Shown here in pieces: positions 1-7,738 of a stretch of DNA of 8,199 nucleotides (positions within the stretch are counted from its first letter, which is position 1; the number at the start of each line of letters is the position of its first letter). The position numbers were made by a program, and so were the translations under genes. The DNA comes from Marinospirillum sp. GTDB taxonomy: Bacteria; Pseudomonadota; Gammaproteobacteria; Pseudomonadales; Halomonadaceae. The stretch is from contig SKIX01000250.1 of NCBI GenBank assembly GCA_007116195.1, positions 1 through 8,199 of the forward strand. Reading direction: 5' to 3'. The notes beneath the pieces are model-generated. The model was not told where the DNA came from and made no database searches. It saw nothing but the letters and a program-made list of their open reading frames with translations.

Positions 1-38
1 ATCGCAACATCTACTATAAAGAGTGCCTACAATAACCT

Positions 39-1814
39 TCAGTTCTGGAGTTGTAGCGCTTGCACCAAAAGCTGTAAGCTAACCTGCTGACGAAAATGAT
101 TTTCTTCCAACCGATAAGCTAGACGAACCTTTTGCCCTAAAACACAAGGCCAGGCATCACCTGCTTGGCGCAAAGCACGAAACCAAATTGCTTTAAACAA
201 GGTGCTCGACCCCTCTGGTGACACCTGGAGTAGCAAGTGGTTTTGTTCAGCACCAACAGCTCGGATATCTTCAACGACAAAGCTACCTTCAAACAAGGGC
301 GCTTCAAACTCTCGCCCATAGGGTTCCAGCTTTTTGAGAAACTGAGCCGTTTCCAGCGTTAATAACTCTGCGGCTAACTCGCCATCGGTATAAACACAAG
401 GCTCTAAGCGCCGGTCTCCAAGCTGGGCACGAACCGCTTGTTCAAAAGCCTGCTGCAATTCTGCGAGCTTAGCCGCACGCAAAGTTAAACCGGCTGCGCC
501 CTGATGCCCACCAAAGCCCAGCAGAATGCCTGGATGGTTATCATCCACCCGCTGCAAAGCATCACGAATATGTACGCCAGGAACACTGCGAGCTGAAGCA
601 CTTAACTGTCCAGGCTCCTTGCCCGGTGTGACCACCAAAGCAGGGCGTCCATGTTTTTCGACCAGGCGTGATGCAACGATGCCTTGAACACCTGAATGCC
701 CCTCTGCAAGATAAGCAACGAGACTTTGCATCCCCTCAGCTACCTGCTGCTCAGCATATTTTAGCGCTTCTAAAGTCATCTGCTGCTCTACATAGCGTCT
801 TTCCTGGTTATCGGCATCAAGCAAGCTCAGTTGCTGACTAGCCGTCTCTTTGTTAGTGGCTAACAAAAAGTGCAAAGCAGCATAGGGATCGGCCATACGT
901 GAACGCGCATTAATTCTTGGCCCTAACTGAAAACCCAGAGTCGTTGCTGTAAAGTTTTTAAAGTTCTCTCCTTGCAGCTGGCGAAAGGCTTCCCAGCAGG
1001 GCTGGTCAGACGCATTCATTAGCTCTAAACCCGCGGTAACCAGGGCACGGTTCGCTAGGCTACCACCAAGAGAGACACAGTCAGCGACCGTACCCAGAGC
1101 GACAAAAGGCAAAAGTGCCGTTAGCTTGGGTTGGTCAGCAGGCAGTTCACCCTGACTGATCAAGTGGGCACGTAAGGCCGACATCAGCAACCAGGAAACA
1201 GCACAGCCGGCCAAGGTGGGGTCTGGATAGTTGCAATCTTGACGAGTGGGATTGATTACCGCCAAAGCGGAGCTAGGTGGGCCTTCCTTGGGTAAGGCAT
1301 GGTGATCCGTAACCACAACATCTATACCAGCAGCCTTTAACCGAGCAATGCGTGCTTCATCTGAGGAGCCACAATCAGCGGTGATGATGACATCTGGGCG
1401 AGGCTGTTGGTCAAGAATACGATTAACCAGGCTATCGCTCACACCATAACCATCTTTCATACGATGCCCAATTAAACTGAGCAAGCGTTCAGGCGCTACA
1501 CCAAAATACTCGGTTAAGGCTCGGTAAATGACAACATGTGAGGTAATACCATCAACATCGTAATCTGTAAGAATACCGATTCGCTCTTGCCTTCGCCTGG
1601 CTAAACTTAAGCGCTCACAGGCTAGATCAATATCTTGCAGTAAGCTAGGCGGATCCAGGTAGGCCAGTCGAGGCTCAACCAGGCTAGCAAGAGAAGCAGC
1701 GTGCACCTGATCCAGCCGGCCAGCCAAAATGCGAGCCAACAGAGGGTGAACCCCCTCGGCTTGAGCTTGCTGAAAAAGCGCCTGATTAATTGGACGCTGA
1801 ACGAGCTTGGGCAT
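39..1814 (-). CDS. recJ: RecJ-family single-strand-specific DNA exonuclease (DHH phosphoesterase)
   Basis: RecJ degrades single-stranded DNA 5' to 3' in recombination (RecF pathway), mismatch and base-excision repair in the cytoplasm. The 591-residue product is close to the E. coli length (577). Visible motifs: DYDVDG (84-89), ADCGS (146-150), DHH (170-172) and GTVAD (241-245), which supply the expected metal ligands D86, D88, D147, H171/H172 and D245. A DHHA1-type region follows with GIVASRL (378-384) and GFGGH (433-437), then a probable OB-fold-like C-terminal domain (about 485-590). ATG is the first possible start: the codons just upstream are ACA and GTT, preceded by the in-frame TAA that ends the chemoreceptor gene 6 bases away. 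No Shine-Dalgarno is visible, so translational coupling is likely. Three motifs differ from the usual RecJ consensus (ARSR for AAGR, GH for WH, GGHQG for GGHAM). It could therefore be a divergent RecJ or a paralogue; its position downstream of the dsbC region favours the recJ locus. Confidence 0.85.
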   Translation of the reverse strand: MPKLVQRPINQALFQQAQAEGVHPLLARILAGRLDQVHAASLASLVEPRLAYLDPPSLLQDIDLACERLSLARRRQERIGILTDYDVDGITSHVVIYRALTEYFGVAPERLLSLIGHRMKDGYGVSDSLVNRILDQQPRPDVIITADCGSSDEARIARLKAAGIDVVVTDHHALPKEGPPSSALAVINPTRQDCNYPDPTLAGCAVSWLLMSALRAHLISQGELPADQPKLTALLPFVALGTVADCVSLGGSLANRALVTAGLELMNASDQPCWEAFRQLQGENFKNFTATTLGFQLGPRINARSRMADPYAALHFLLATNKETASQQLSLLDADNQERRYVEQQMTLEALKYAEQQVAEGMQSLVAYLAEGHSGVQGIVASRLVEKHGRPALVVTPGKEPGQLSASARSVPGVHIRDALQRVDDNHPGILLGFGGHQGAAGLTLRAAKLAELQQAFEQAVRAQLGDRRLEPCVYTDGELAAELLTLETAQFLKKLEPYGREFEAPLFEGSFVVEDIRAVGAEQNHLLLQVSPEGSSTLFKAIWFRALRQAGDAWPCVLGQKVRLAYRLEENHFRQQVSLQLLVQALQLQN

Positions 1815-1820
1815 AACTGT

Positions 1821-4091
1821 TTAGCGATCCAGCTTGGCCAGTATCTGGTTTAGCAGGTCAATGATTTCCTCTGAGTAAAGATCAACCTTGGCATAGAGGT
1901 CTTCAGCCTGGTCAAGTTGGCCGGTATTTTTGGCATGAATAATTTGCTTAATCAGCAGATGCATTTGTTTGTGCGGCTCTTTTAACGCCTGCATTTCTGG
2001 GTAGTCGCCATAATGGGCCAAGCCATCAGTGTCATACCACTTGCCCAAGTCGCATTGATGATGGTCCGTGGCTTGGTCTTCTGAAAGGCTACTTTGTCCG
2101 TCCAAAAAGCTACGCAGGCGAATTTTCCAAGAGCGGTGAGCACTCTTCGCCAAGGCCAACTCTATTCTTGGATCAATATTGACCTTAAAAGTCCGCATCT
2201 CTTTCATTAAAGATGCAATCTCTGTACCTATATCATTACTGGCAGCAACAATATTACCTGTGTGATCTACAGTTTCTCGTGCACCTTCACTGATTTCTAC
2301 AATATGTCGGTTAATATCATCAGAAACAGCTGTTTGCTCTTCCGCAGCGGAGGCAATTTGTGCGCTCATCTCACTGATACGATCCATAGCACGAGTTATT
2401 TCTTCTAGCGCCCTGCTTGCCAAGTGAGTCTGCTCTACGGTTTCTTCAGCCTGAGCATGACTCCGCTCAATTCCGGCAACAGCCAGTTCGACGCTCTCGT
2501 GCAGCTGCGCAATCATGTCATTGATTTCTGTAGTGGCCTCTTGGGAACGTTGAGCAAGCTGACGAACCTCATCAGCAACAACAGCAAAGCCTCGCCCATG
2601 TTCACCGGCACGTGCCGCCTCAATAGCTGCGTTCAGGGCCAGCAGGTTAGTTTGTTCAGAAATCCCACTGATCACCTCAAGGATGGTGCCTATCTGCTCA
2701 CTGTATTCGTTGAGCTGTAAAATAACCTTGGATGCCTGCTGAACTTCATCAGCTAAAGCTCCTATCGCTTCGCCACTTAACGTCACTATTCGGCTGCCTT
2801 CTTCTGAACTGCGGTCAGCTTGTTCCGTAGCTGTCGCTGTTTCCGCCGCATGGCTAGCAATTTCAGCTGCTGTTGCAGACATTTCATTCATCGCAGCAGA
2901 TACTTCTTCGGTACTCTGCTGCTGACGCTTAATAATCACCGAGGCTTCATCGGTAACACGGAAAGTATATTCAGCTCGTGAACCGAGCTGACCAATACGC
3001 TGAAGTACAACCAAGACCGTTTGCTCAACCTTTTCAACAAAAAGATTAAACGAGCGACCCACATCCGCTAATTCATTATGACCTTCAACAGGTAAACGCC
3101 GACGTAAGTCTTGGTCACCCTCAGCGATATTGCGTAGCGCCAGGTTAAGACGCTTAATAGGCGCACTGATGCTTCTTGCTAGCAACCAGGACACCGCTAA
3201 ACCGGTAATCAAAATAATTAAAGCGATAGCAACTGTTGAGTAGATGGTGGCGTTAAAAGCAGCCACACCTGCTGAGCGATCCGAGTAAATCGTTAAAACA
3301 CCAACCGTCTCGCCACTAAAATCAGTTAGAGGTGCTGCCAAGACAGCCAGATGCCTATCCCCTTGAAGCAGACGCTGCCACAGCTGTTCACCTTGCATCA
3401 CCTGGTTAAGCTCAGCCGTTGAAAAAAACCGGTTACCCTGCCAAGTTGAAACCAGAGGCTCAAAACCTGTATCGGCAGGCAAATAGATAGCAATATCTGC
3501 CCCGTGGCTTTGCTTAAAGGCATCGGCATAAGCTTGGCGCAAAGACATGCCAAACTCAAAGCTACCCGTGTGCTCACCTCGCCATTGCATGGGAACTACG
3601 CCGCGAATACCGATACCAGCGACACCAACCTCTACTCCAGAGATCTTTGCTTGTTGCTGATTAGCAGTCACCACTGTATGGCGGAAAGAAGCCAAATCAT
3701 CGCCATAACGCTCAGGACGATGTAAGCGCAGGAAAGAAGTTGCAGGTGGCAAATGAAACTGCATTTGTTCAATGCCAGCTGCTGTGCGCAGACTATCGAA
3801 AACAGGCTGCAGTTCATCGCGCAAGGCGCTTCTGTCTTGCTGGGCAAACTTAAGTTGTACACTTGGCTGCTGAGCAACAGCCAAAGCCATATTAACGGCC
3901 TGCTGCTGTTGTGCCTGGATTTCATCAACGGCGGCCTGTTGCAGCCGCTGCAGGGCCTCTTGCTCGGTTTGTAGCATGAGCTGATCAAGACTTCGTAAGA
4001 AGAGTGGCAGCAAGGTCCCTATGCCCAGGATTAAAACGAACGCAAAACCTAACTGGATCCTTGTGCTAATTTTCATTCGATTCAACATCAT
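1821..4091 (-). CDS. Methyl-accepting chemotaxis protein with dCache_3-like periplasmic sensor and C-terminal CZB domain
   Basis: This inner-membrane chemoreceptor should signal through CheW/CheA to the flagellar motor or a related output. Layout of the 756 residues: TM1 about 14-33; periplasmic sensor about 34-282; TM2 about 283-305; HAMP about 302-355; methylation helices and signalling domain about 385-635, with the conserved hairpin tip near 477-497 ([20 protein letters not shown]); C-terminal CZB domain about 650-755. The sensor contains [13 protein letters not shown] (121-133) and GIRGVVP (161-167), typical of the dCache_3 family (PF14827). The CZB zinc site is seen as HxxWK (H652), CDLGKWY (C680) and PHKQMH (H707, H711), the 3-His/1-Cys set known from TlpD-type receptors. 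There is no CheR-binding pentapeptide at the end. ATG is preceded by AAGGAG with 9-base spacing. The ligand is unknown. The gene sits between thrC and recJ, not in a chemotaxis cluster, and its product has no evident link to either neighbour. Confidence 0.97.
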   Translation of the reverse strand: MMLNRMKISTRIQLGFAFVLILGIGTLLPLFLRSLDQLMLQTEQEALQRLQQAAVDEIQAQQQQAVNMALAVAQQPSVQLKFAQQDRSALRDELQPVFDSLRTAAGIEQMQFHLPPATSFLRLHRPERYGDDLASFRHTVVTANQQQAKISGVEVGVAGIGIRGVVPMQWRGEHTGSFEFGMSLRQAYADAFKQSHGADIAIYLPADTGFEPLVSTWQGNRFFSTAELNQVMQGEQLWQRLLQGDRHLAVLAAPLTDFSGETVGVLTIYSDRSAGVAAFNATIYSTVAIALIILITGLAVSWLLARSISAPIKRLNLALRNIAEGDQDLRRRLPVEGHNELADVGRSFNLFVEKVEQTVLVVLQRIGQLGSRAEYTFRVTDEASVIIKRQQQSTEEVSAAMNEMSATAAEIASHAAETATATEQADRSSEEGSRIVTLSGEAIGALADEVQQASKVILQLNEYSEQIGTILEVISGISEQTNLLALNAAIEAARAGEHGRGFAVVADEVRQLAQRSQEATTEINDMIAQLHESVELAVAGIERSHAQAEETVEQTHLASRALEEITRAMDRISEMSAQIASAAEEQTAVSDDINRHIVEISEGARETVDHTGNIVAASNDIGTEIASLMKEMRTFKVNIDPRIELALAKSAHRSWKIRLRSFLDGQSSLSEDQATDHHQCDLGKWYDTDGLAHYGDYPEMQALKEPHKQMHLLIKQIIHAKNTGQLDQAEDLYAKVDLYSEEIIDLLNQILAKLDR

Positions 4092-4100
4092 CTTCCCTAT

Positions 4101-4106
4101 CTCCTT
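4101..4106 (-). promoter_or_regulatory. Shine-Dalgarno of the chemoreceptor gene
   Basis: AAGGAG on the minus strand, 9 bases before the ATG at 4091. The start is followed directly by a second ATG, which would be 12 bases from the site, so the first ATG is preferred. A strong own ribosome binding site shows that the chemoreceptor does not need coupling to thrC, unlike the recJ gene after it. Confidence 0.75.
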
Positions 4107-4131
4107 GCTGCTAACCGATCAGCCTAGTGAG

Positions 4132-4159
4132 TCTTAAACGAGGGAGGCCTGGCCTCCCT
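4132..4159 (-). terminator. GC-rich hairpin after thrC, weak intrinsic terminator or attenuator
   Basis: The thrC stop codon is followed 5 bases later by a perfect 9-base inverted repeat, AGGGAGGCC/GGCCTCCCT, with one central base (4141-4159); in RNA about 7 pairs with a 5-base loop are realistic. On the minus strand it is followed by CGTTTAAG (from 4140 down to about 4133), which is only a short broken U-run. Release may thus be partial, allowing some readthrough into the chemoreceptor and recJ genes, or the hairpin may protect the 3' end of a processed dsbC-hom-thrC message. The repeat is symmetric, but the plus strand lacks a T-run after it. Confidence 0.55.
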
Positions 4160-4164
4160 GGGTG

Positions 4165-5556
4165 TTAGCCCTGCTGCTGAGCAATAAACTGCTGCACTGC
4201 TGCTAGCTCAGCAGGTAAAACGGTATAGCTTTCTTCTCTAGCCAACAAGTCACTCATATGCTCAGGTAGGGTCACACCCTGCTTGAAGCCTGCTTTAATA
4301 ATCGCTTCTTCAAACTTGGCTGGGTGAGCTGTTGCTAAAGAAATCACTGGGGTAACGGCATCCTTAGCGCAGGCTTCAGCTGCAGCATAGGCTGTCGCCG
4401 TATGGGGGTCTAATAGCTCGCCAGTACGCTGATAAGCATTTTGAATAACAGCAAGAATGCCTTCATCATCCAAGCTTAAGCTAGCAAAAAGCTCCCGAGC
4501 CTGCTGCCAAGCCTCAGCTTGCAGCTGAGTTGGCTGCTGTTGAAAGGTTTCCAGAAGCTCGGCAATAGCAGCACCTTCTTGCTGATAGAGATCAAACAAC
4601 AAACGCTCAAAGTTGGAAGACACCACGATATCCATAGAGGGTGCCAGTGTCGGTGCCAAAGGTTTCTTGCTGAAGTCATTATCATGCAGTGTGCGATGCA
4701 GGATATCATTGGCATTCGTCGCAACAATCAGCTGCTTAACCGGCAAGCCCATTTTATGCGCTACATAACCAGCAAAGACGTCACCAAAGTTAGCCGAGGG
4801 TACACTAAAAGAAACCTCTCGATGAGGCGCGCCCAAGGCAACTGCGCTGGTGAAGTAGTAAACCACCTGCGCCATAATTCTTGCCCAGTTAATTGAATTA
4901 ACCGCGATCAAGCGCTGGCCTTTAAGGAATGCCTGATCAGCAAAGCTGGCTTTAACCATGGCCTGACAGTCATCAAAATCGCCTTCGATAGCGATATTGT
5001 GCACATTAGGCGCTAACACCGTGGTCATTTGCCGACGCTGGACTTCGGAGACTCGGTTATGCGGGTGAAGAATATAAATATCAACATGGCTGCAAGGTTT
5101 ACAACCTTCGATTGCAGCCGACCCGGTATCACCAGAAGTAGCTCCCATAATCACACCACGCTCACCCCGCTTGGCTAAGAAGTAATCGAGCAAGCGGCCT
5201 AATAGCTGTAAGGCAACATCTTTAAAAGCCAGGGTGGGGCCGTGGAATAATTCTAGAAGAAAGTGGTTACTGTCCAACTGCTTCAGAGGCGCGACGGCAT
5301 CATGATTAAAAGAGGCATAGGTATCTTTTAACATGGCTTTGAAAGTTTCTTCGGGTATGCAGTCACCGACAAAAGCACGCATGACTTTAAAAGCGGCTTC
5401 GTGATAAGGCAGCCCAGCCAAACTGGCAATTTCTTCTTGGCTCAACTGAGGAAAGGTTTCCGGCACATAAAGGCCGCCATCAGTCGCCAGCCCCGTCAAG
5501 ACAACTTGTTCGAAGTTCAGTGCGGGCGCTTGCCCGCGGGTGCTTATGTAGCGCAC
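4165..5556 (-). CDS. thrC: Threonine synthase
   Basis: A PLP-dependent enzyme that converts O-phospho-L-homoserine to L-threonine plus phosphate, the last step of threonine synthesis, in the cytoplasm. The 463 residues match the longer ThrC type of Gammaproteobacteria. The N-terminus MRYISTRGQAPALNF and TDGGLYVPE (25-33) are typical of the family. The PLP lysine is K112 in HGPTLAFKD (105-113), and the cofactor-phosphate loop is ATSGDTGSAA (139-148). The start is GTG, chosen because it gives exactly the conserved family N-terminus; only a partial Shine-Dalgarno (GTGAG) lies upstream. It follows hom by 43 bases, consistent with co-transcription. No thrB homoserine kinase lies beside the pair, so the phosphohomoserine substrate must come from a kinase encoded elsewhere, as in Pseudomonas. 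No truncation or frameshift is seen. Confidence 0.98.
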   Translation of the reverse strand: MRYISTRGQAPALNFEQVVLTGLATDGGLYVPETFPQLSQEEIASLAGLPYHEAAFKVMRAFVGDCIPEETFKAMLKDTYASFNHDAVAPLKQLDSNHFLLELFHGPTLAFKDVALQLLGRLLDYFLAKRGERGVIMGATSGDTGSAAIEGCKPCSHVDIYILHPHNRVSEVQRRQMTTVLAPNVHNIAIEGDFDDCQAMVKASFADQAFLKGQRLIAVNSINWARIMAQVVYYFTSAVALGAPHREVSFSVPSANFGDVFAGYVAHKMGLPVKQLIVATNANDILHRTLHDNDFSKKPLAPTLAPSMDIVVSSNFERLLFDLYQQEGAAIAELLETFQQQPTQLQAEAWQQARELFASLSLDDEGILAVIQNAYQRTGELLDPHTATAYAAAEACAKDAVTPVISLATAHPAKFEEAIIKAGFKQGVTLPEHMSDLLAREESYTVLPAELAAVQQFIAQQQG

Positions 5557-5599
5557 GTCTTTATCTCACTCTATTGAAATCTAAACAGCTTGATTGAAA

Positions 5600-6904
5600 T
5601 TATTGATCTTCAAGGCTTTCGACACGAATGCGCATCACACTACCAGCAATATCTGCAAGTGACTCTAGCTGACGAATGACTTCATTCATTGCTGCTTCGG
5701 TGGTGGTGTGGGTAAGCAGAATAATAGGAACCAGATCACCTTCCAAGGTATCTTTTTGGATAATCGCTTCAATACTGATACCCTGCTCGCTCAGAATGGT
5801 CGCCACCCTGGCTAGCACCCCAGGGCGGTCCACGGCTAACAAACGCAAGTAGTAGGCCGTTTCTATCTCATCCATTGGCAACACCGGCAGATCATCTGCC
5901 TGCTGAGCAAAAGCCAGATAAGGCACTCGAGAGTCAGGGTCAGCACCCATTTCTCGTGCGACATCAACCAAATCGGCAATCACAGCAGAAGCTGTGGGCT
6001 CAGAACCTGCGCCAGCGCCATAGTAAAGGGTCGGGCCAACAGCATCACCCTGCACCATGACAGCGTTCATAACTCCATTCACATTAGCGAGTAGTCGCTG
6101 CTTCGGAATCAGCGTGGGATGAACTCGCAGCTCCAAACCCTGCTCAGTGCGCCGTGTAATGCCTAGATGCTTAATCGCATAGCCCAGAGCATCCGCCTGG
6201 CGTATGTCTTCAACATCAATACGGCTAATGCCTTCGGTGTACACCTTATCGAAGCTTAGCGGCACACCAAAAGCAATGGCTGAGAGGATCGCCAGCTTAT
6301 GCGCAGCATCGATACCTTCAACATCAAAGGTGGGGTCAGCTTCAGCATAGCCTAGAGCTTGAGCTTCGGCCAAAACCTCAGCGAAATCACTGCCGTGGTC
6401 ATTCATGCTGGTCAGAATAAAGTTGCCCGTGCCATTAATAATACCAGCAACCCAGTTGATTTTATTCGCAGTCAAGCCTTCACGAATCGATTTGATAATG
6501 GGAATACCACCCGCAACTGCCGCTTCAAAGGCTACAATAACACCTGCCTCACGCGCGGCCTGAAAAATCTCGTTACCGTAAACGGCAATCAAAGCCTTAT
6601 TGGCCGTTACGACATGCTTGCCAGCAGCAATGGCTTTCATTACCAGGTCATAAGCAGCGTCATAACCGCCAATCAGCTCAACAACCACATCAATTTCTGG
6701 GTTATTAATAACCTCAAGGACATCTTGGGAAACATAAACGCTTGAGGTGTCACAGTCAGGGTTCAGATTACGGGTAGCTACCTGCTCGATCACGAGTGGG
6801 CGACCGGCTCGACGAGCTATTTCACTGGCATTGCGTTGAAGTACATTAAATACTCCACCACCCACTGTTCCCAGGCCACAGATAGCGACTTTAACTGGTT
6901 TCAA
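5600..6904 (-). CDS. hom: Homoserine dehydrogenase with C-terminal ACT domain
   Basis: It reduces L-aspartate 4-semialdehyde to L-homoserine with NAD(P)H, the branch point towards threonine and methionine, in the cytoplasm. The 434 residues fit the monofunctional form, not the aspartokinase fusions ThrA/MetL. Domains: Rossmann nucleotide-binding fold with GLGTVGGG (10-17) and the conserved TANKAL (100-105, K103); the substrate/catalytic domain with NGTGNF (157-162), EADPTFDVEGIDAAHK (188-203, including K203); GAGAGSEPTASAV (296-308); and an ACT domain (about 351-425, starting YYLRLLAVDRPGVLARV), which in this family usually gives feedback control by threonine. The start is TTG: it gives the family N-terminus MKPVKVAICGLG and stands 6 bases after AAAGGAG. 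It lies 31 bases after dsbC and 43 before thrC, so it is probably in one operon with them. No leader peptide or attenuator rich in Thr/Ile codons was found upstream. Confidence 0.98.
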   Translation of the reverse strand: MKPVKVAICGLGTVGGGVFNVLQRNASEIARRAGRPLVIEQVATRNLNPDCDTSSVYVSQDVLEVINNPEIDVVVELIGGYDAAYDLVMKAIAAGKHVVTANKALIAVYGNEIFQAAREAGVIVAFEAAVAGGIPIIKSIREGLTANKINWVAGIINGTGNFILTSMNDHGSDFAEVLAEAQALGYAEADPTFDVEGIDAAHKLAILSAIAFGVPLSFDKVYTEGISRIDVEDIRQADALGYAIKHLGITRRTEQGLELRVHPTLIPKQRLLANVNGVMNAVMVQGDAVGPTLYYGAGAGSEPTASAVIADLVDVAREMGADPDSRVPYLAFAQQADDLPVLPMDEIETAYYLRLLAVDRPGVLARVATILSEQGISIEAIIQKDTLEGDLVPIILLTHTTTEAAMNEVIRQLESLADIAGSVMRIRVESLEDQ

Positions 6905-6910
6905 AACAAT

Positions 6911-6917
6911 CTCCTTT
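6911..6917 (-). promoter_or_regulatory. Shine-Dalgarno that sets the TTG start of hom
   Basis: AAAGGAG on the minus strand lies 6 bases before a TTG codon at 6904. No ATG or GTG lies at a suitable distance upstream, and the TTG gives the conserved N-terminus of homoserine dehydrogenases, so this site decides the start. Confidence 0.8.
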
Positions 6918-6935
6918 ACCCTTGGGGCTTTCAGC

Positions 6936-7667
6936 TTAAAGGTTTAATTCATTGAGTAGACGTTGTGCAGGCAAATAACCTGGAATAACCTGACCACTTG
7001 GTAAAATAATAGCTGGCGTGCCCTGAATGCCTTGACTGCGAGCCAAGTTAAACTGATCTTCAACCGGGTTGGTACACTGGGCATCAGCTATTCTTTCACC
7101 AGCCTTCGCTTTAGTCATCGCCTGTTGCTGGTCTTCAGCACACCAAACATTAACCAGCTGTTGGTATGCACTGCTACCCACACCTTGTCGAGGGAAAGCC
7201 AAGTAGCGAACCTCAACACCAGCTGCATTTAACTCTGGCACCTCTTCATGCAAACGAGCACAGTAGGGGCAGCTAATATCAGTAAAGACTTGGATGCTAG
7301 CTTTAGTCTCACCCTTGGCAGGAAAAATAACCTGAGAAGCAGCTGGCAGCTCTTGCAGCTCTTGACGTCTTAGCTGACTGCGCGTTTGCTCGGTTAAATC
7401 CACCAGCCCTTCGCTCGTAACGGCCAGGAGGTTACCTGCTAAAAGATGCTGACCGTCTGCACTAATGTAGACTAAATCGCCTGTATTCAACAGGGCTTCG
7501 TAAATGCCATCCAAGGGTGTTTCTTGTAAAGATTTAAGCTGAATACGCGCGTCAACTTGCTGCAACTTCTCTTGCAAAAAAACTGTATCAGGCTGCTGTG
7601 CGACTCCAGGGCTTGCCAGCAAACCCATTAAAAGCAAGAACAAACCTGTTACCAAAAAACCTCGCAT
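6936..7667 (-). CDS. dsbC: Periplasmic thiol:disulfide interchange protein DsbC
   Basis: DsbC is a homodimeric periplasmic disulfide isomerase that repairs wrong disulfides and is kept reduced by DsbD. The 243 residues begin with a signal peptide: a short basic start (MRG), a hydrophobic core at about 4-18, and likely cleavage after GVA (A23). An N-terminal dimerisation domain (about 24-85) and a linker helix (about 86-110) lead to a thioredoxin-fold domain with the active site CPYC (133-136) in FTDISCPYCARLHEEV and the cis-proline P218 in GTPAI. C176 and C198 could form the second, structural disulfide known in E. coli DsbC. The E. coli active site is CGYC; here the second position is Pro. 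ATG is preceded by AGGAG with 6-base spacing. The gene follows rplS after a terminator and leads the probable dsbC-hom-thrC operon. The neighbouring xerD known from Pseudomonas and E. coli is absent on this side. Confidence 0.96.
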   Translation of the reverse strand: MRGFLVTGLFLLLMGLLASPGVAQQPDTVFLQEKLQQVDARIQLKSLQETPLDGIYEALLNTGDLVYISADGQHLLAGNLLAVTSEGLVDLTEQTRSQLRRQELQELPAASQVIFPAKGETKASIQVFTDISCPYCARLHEEVPELNAAGVEVRYLAFPRQGVGSSAYQQLVNVWCAEDQQQAMTKAKAGERIADAQCTNPVEDQFNLARSQGIQGTPAIILPSGQVIPGYLPAQRLLNELNL

Positions 7668-7709
7668 AAAGCTCTCCTAAGCACTCACCAAGCAGGTTAA
7701 AAAGGCCAC

Positions 7710-7738
7710 AGTATGCCTGTGCCAGCAATAAAAAACAA
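7710..7738 (-). promoter_or_regulatory. Candidate sigma-70 promoter for dsbC-hom-thrC
   Basis: On the minus strand, TTGTTT (7733-7738) and CATACT (7710-7715) are separated by 17 bases. They match the -35 consensus at 3 of 6 and the -10 consensus at 4 of 6 positions. Transcription would start near 7703, giving a leader of about 35 bases before the dsbC ATG. The -35 falls in the T-tract of the rplS terminator. The site is weak and was picked because a promoter is expected between a strong terminator and the next gene. Confidence 0.3.

Noticed and set aside
1..38. Start of a prfB gene after recJ
   Set aside because: prfB follows recJ in E. coli, but the 38 bases left hold no convincing ribosome binding site plus start. 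An ATG at 8-10 on the minus strand gives only M-L-R before the edge.
3668..3988. 106-codon open frame on the minus strand inside the chemoreceptor gene
   Set aside because: It overlaps the receptor in another frame, has no ribosome binding site, and its translation has the Leu/Cys/Ser-rich look of a shadow frame. The other small frames inside genes (for example 2424-2720, 4519-4896, 6359-6745 on the plus strand) were rejected for the same reasons.
4110..4140. Possible sigma-28 (FliA) flagellar promoter before the chemoreceptor
   Set aside because: GTTT followed after 12 bases by GCTGATCG resembles the GTTT/GCCGATAA pattern, but it matches only about half of each box and has the wrong spacing by one base. 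It is too weak to call, though a motility promoter here would make sense.
5557..5599. Repeated TTTCAAT in the hom-thrC gap
   Set aside because: Two copies of a 7-base AT-rich word in a 43-base spacer can easily arise by chance and match no operator known to me.
6905..6935. Threonine leader peptide or attenuator upstream of hom
   Set aside because: The 31-base gap is too short for a leader peptide with alternative hairpins, and no run of Thr or Ile codons is present.
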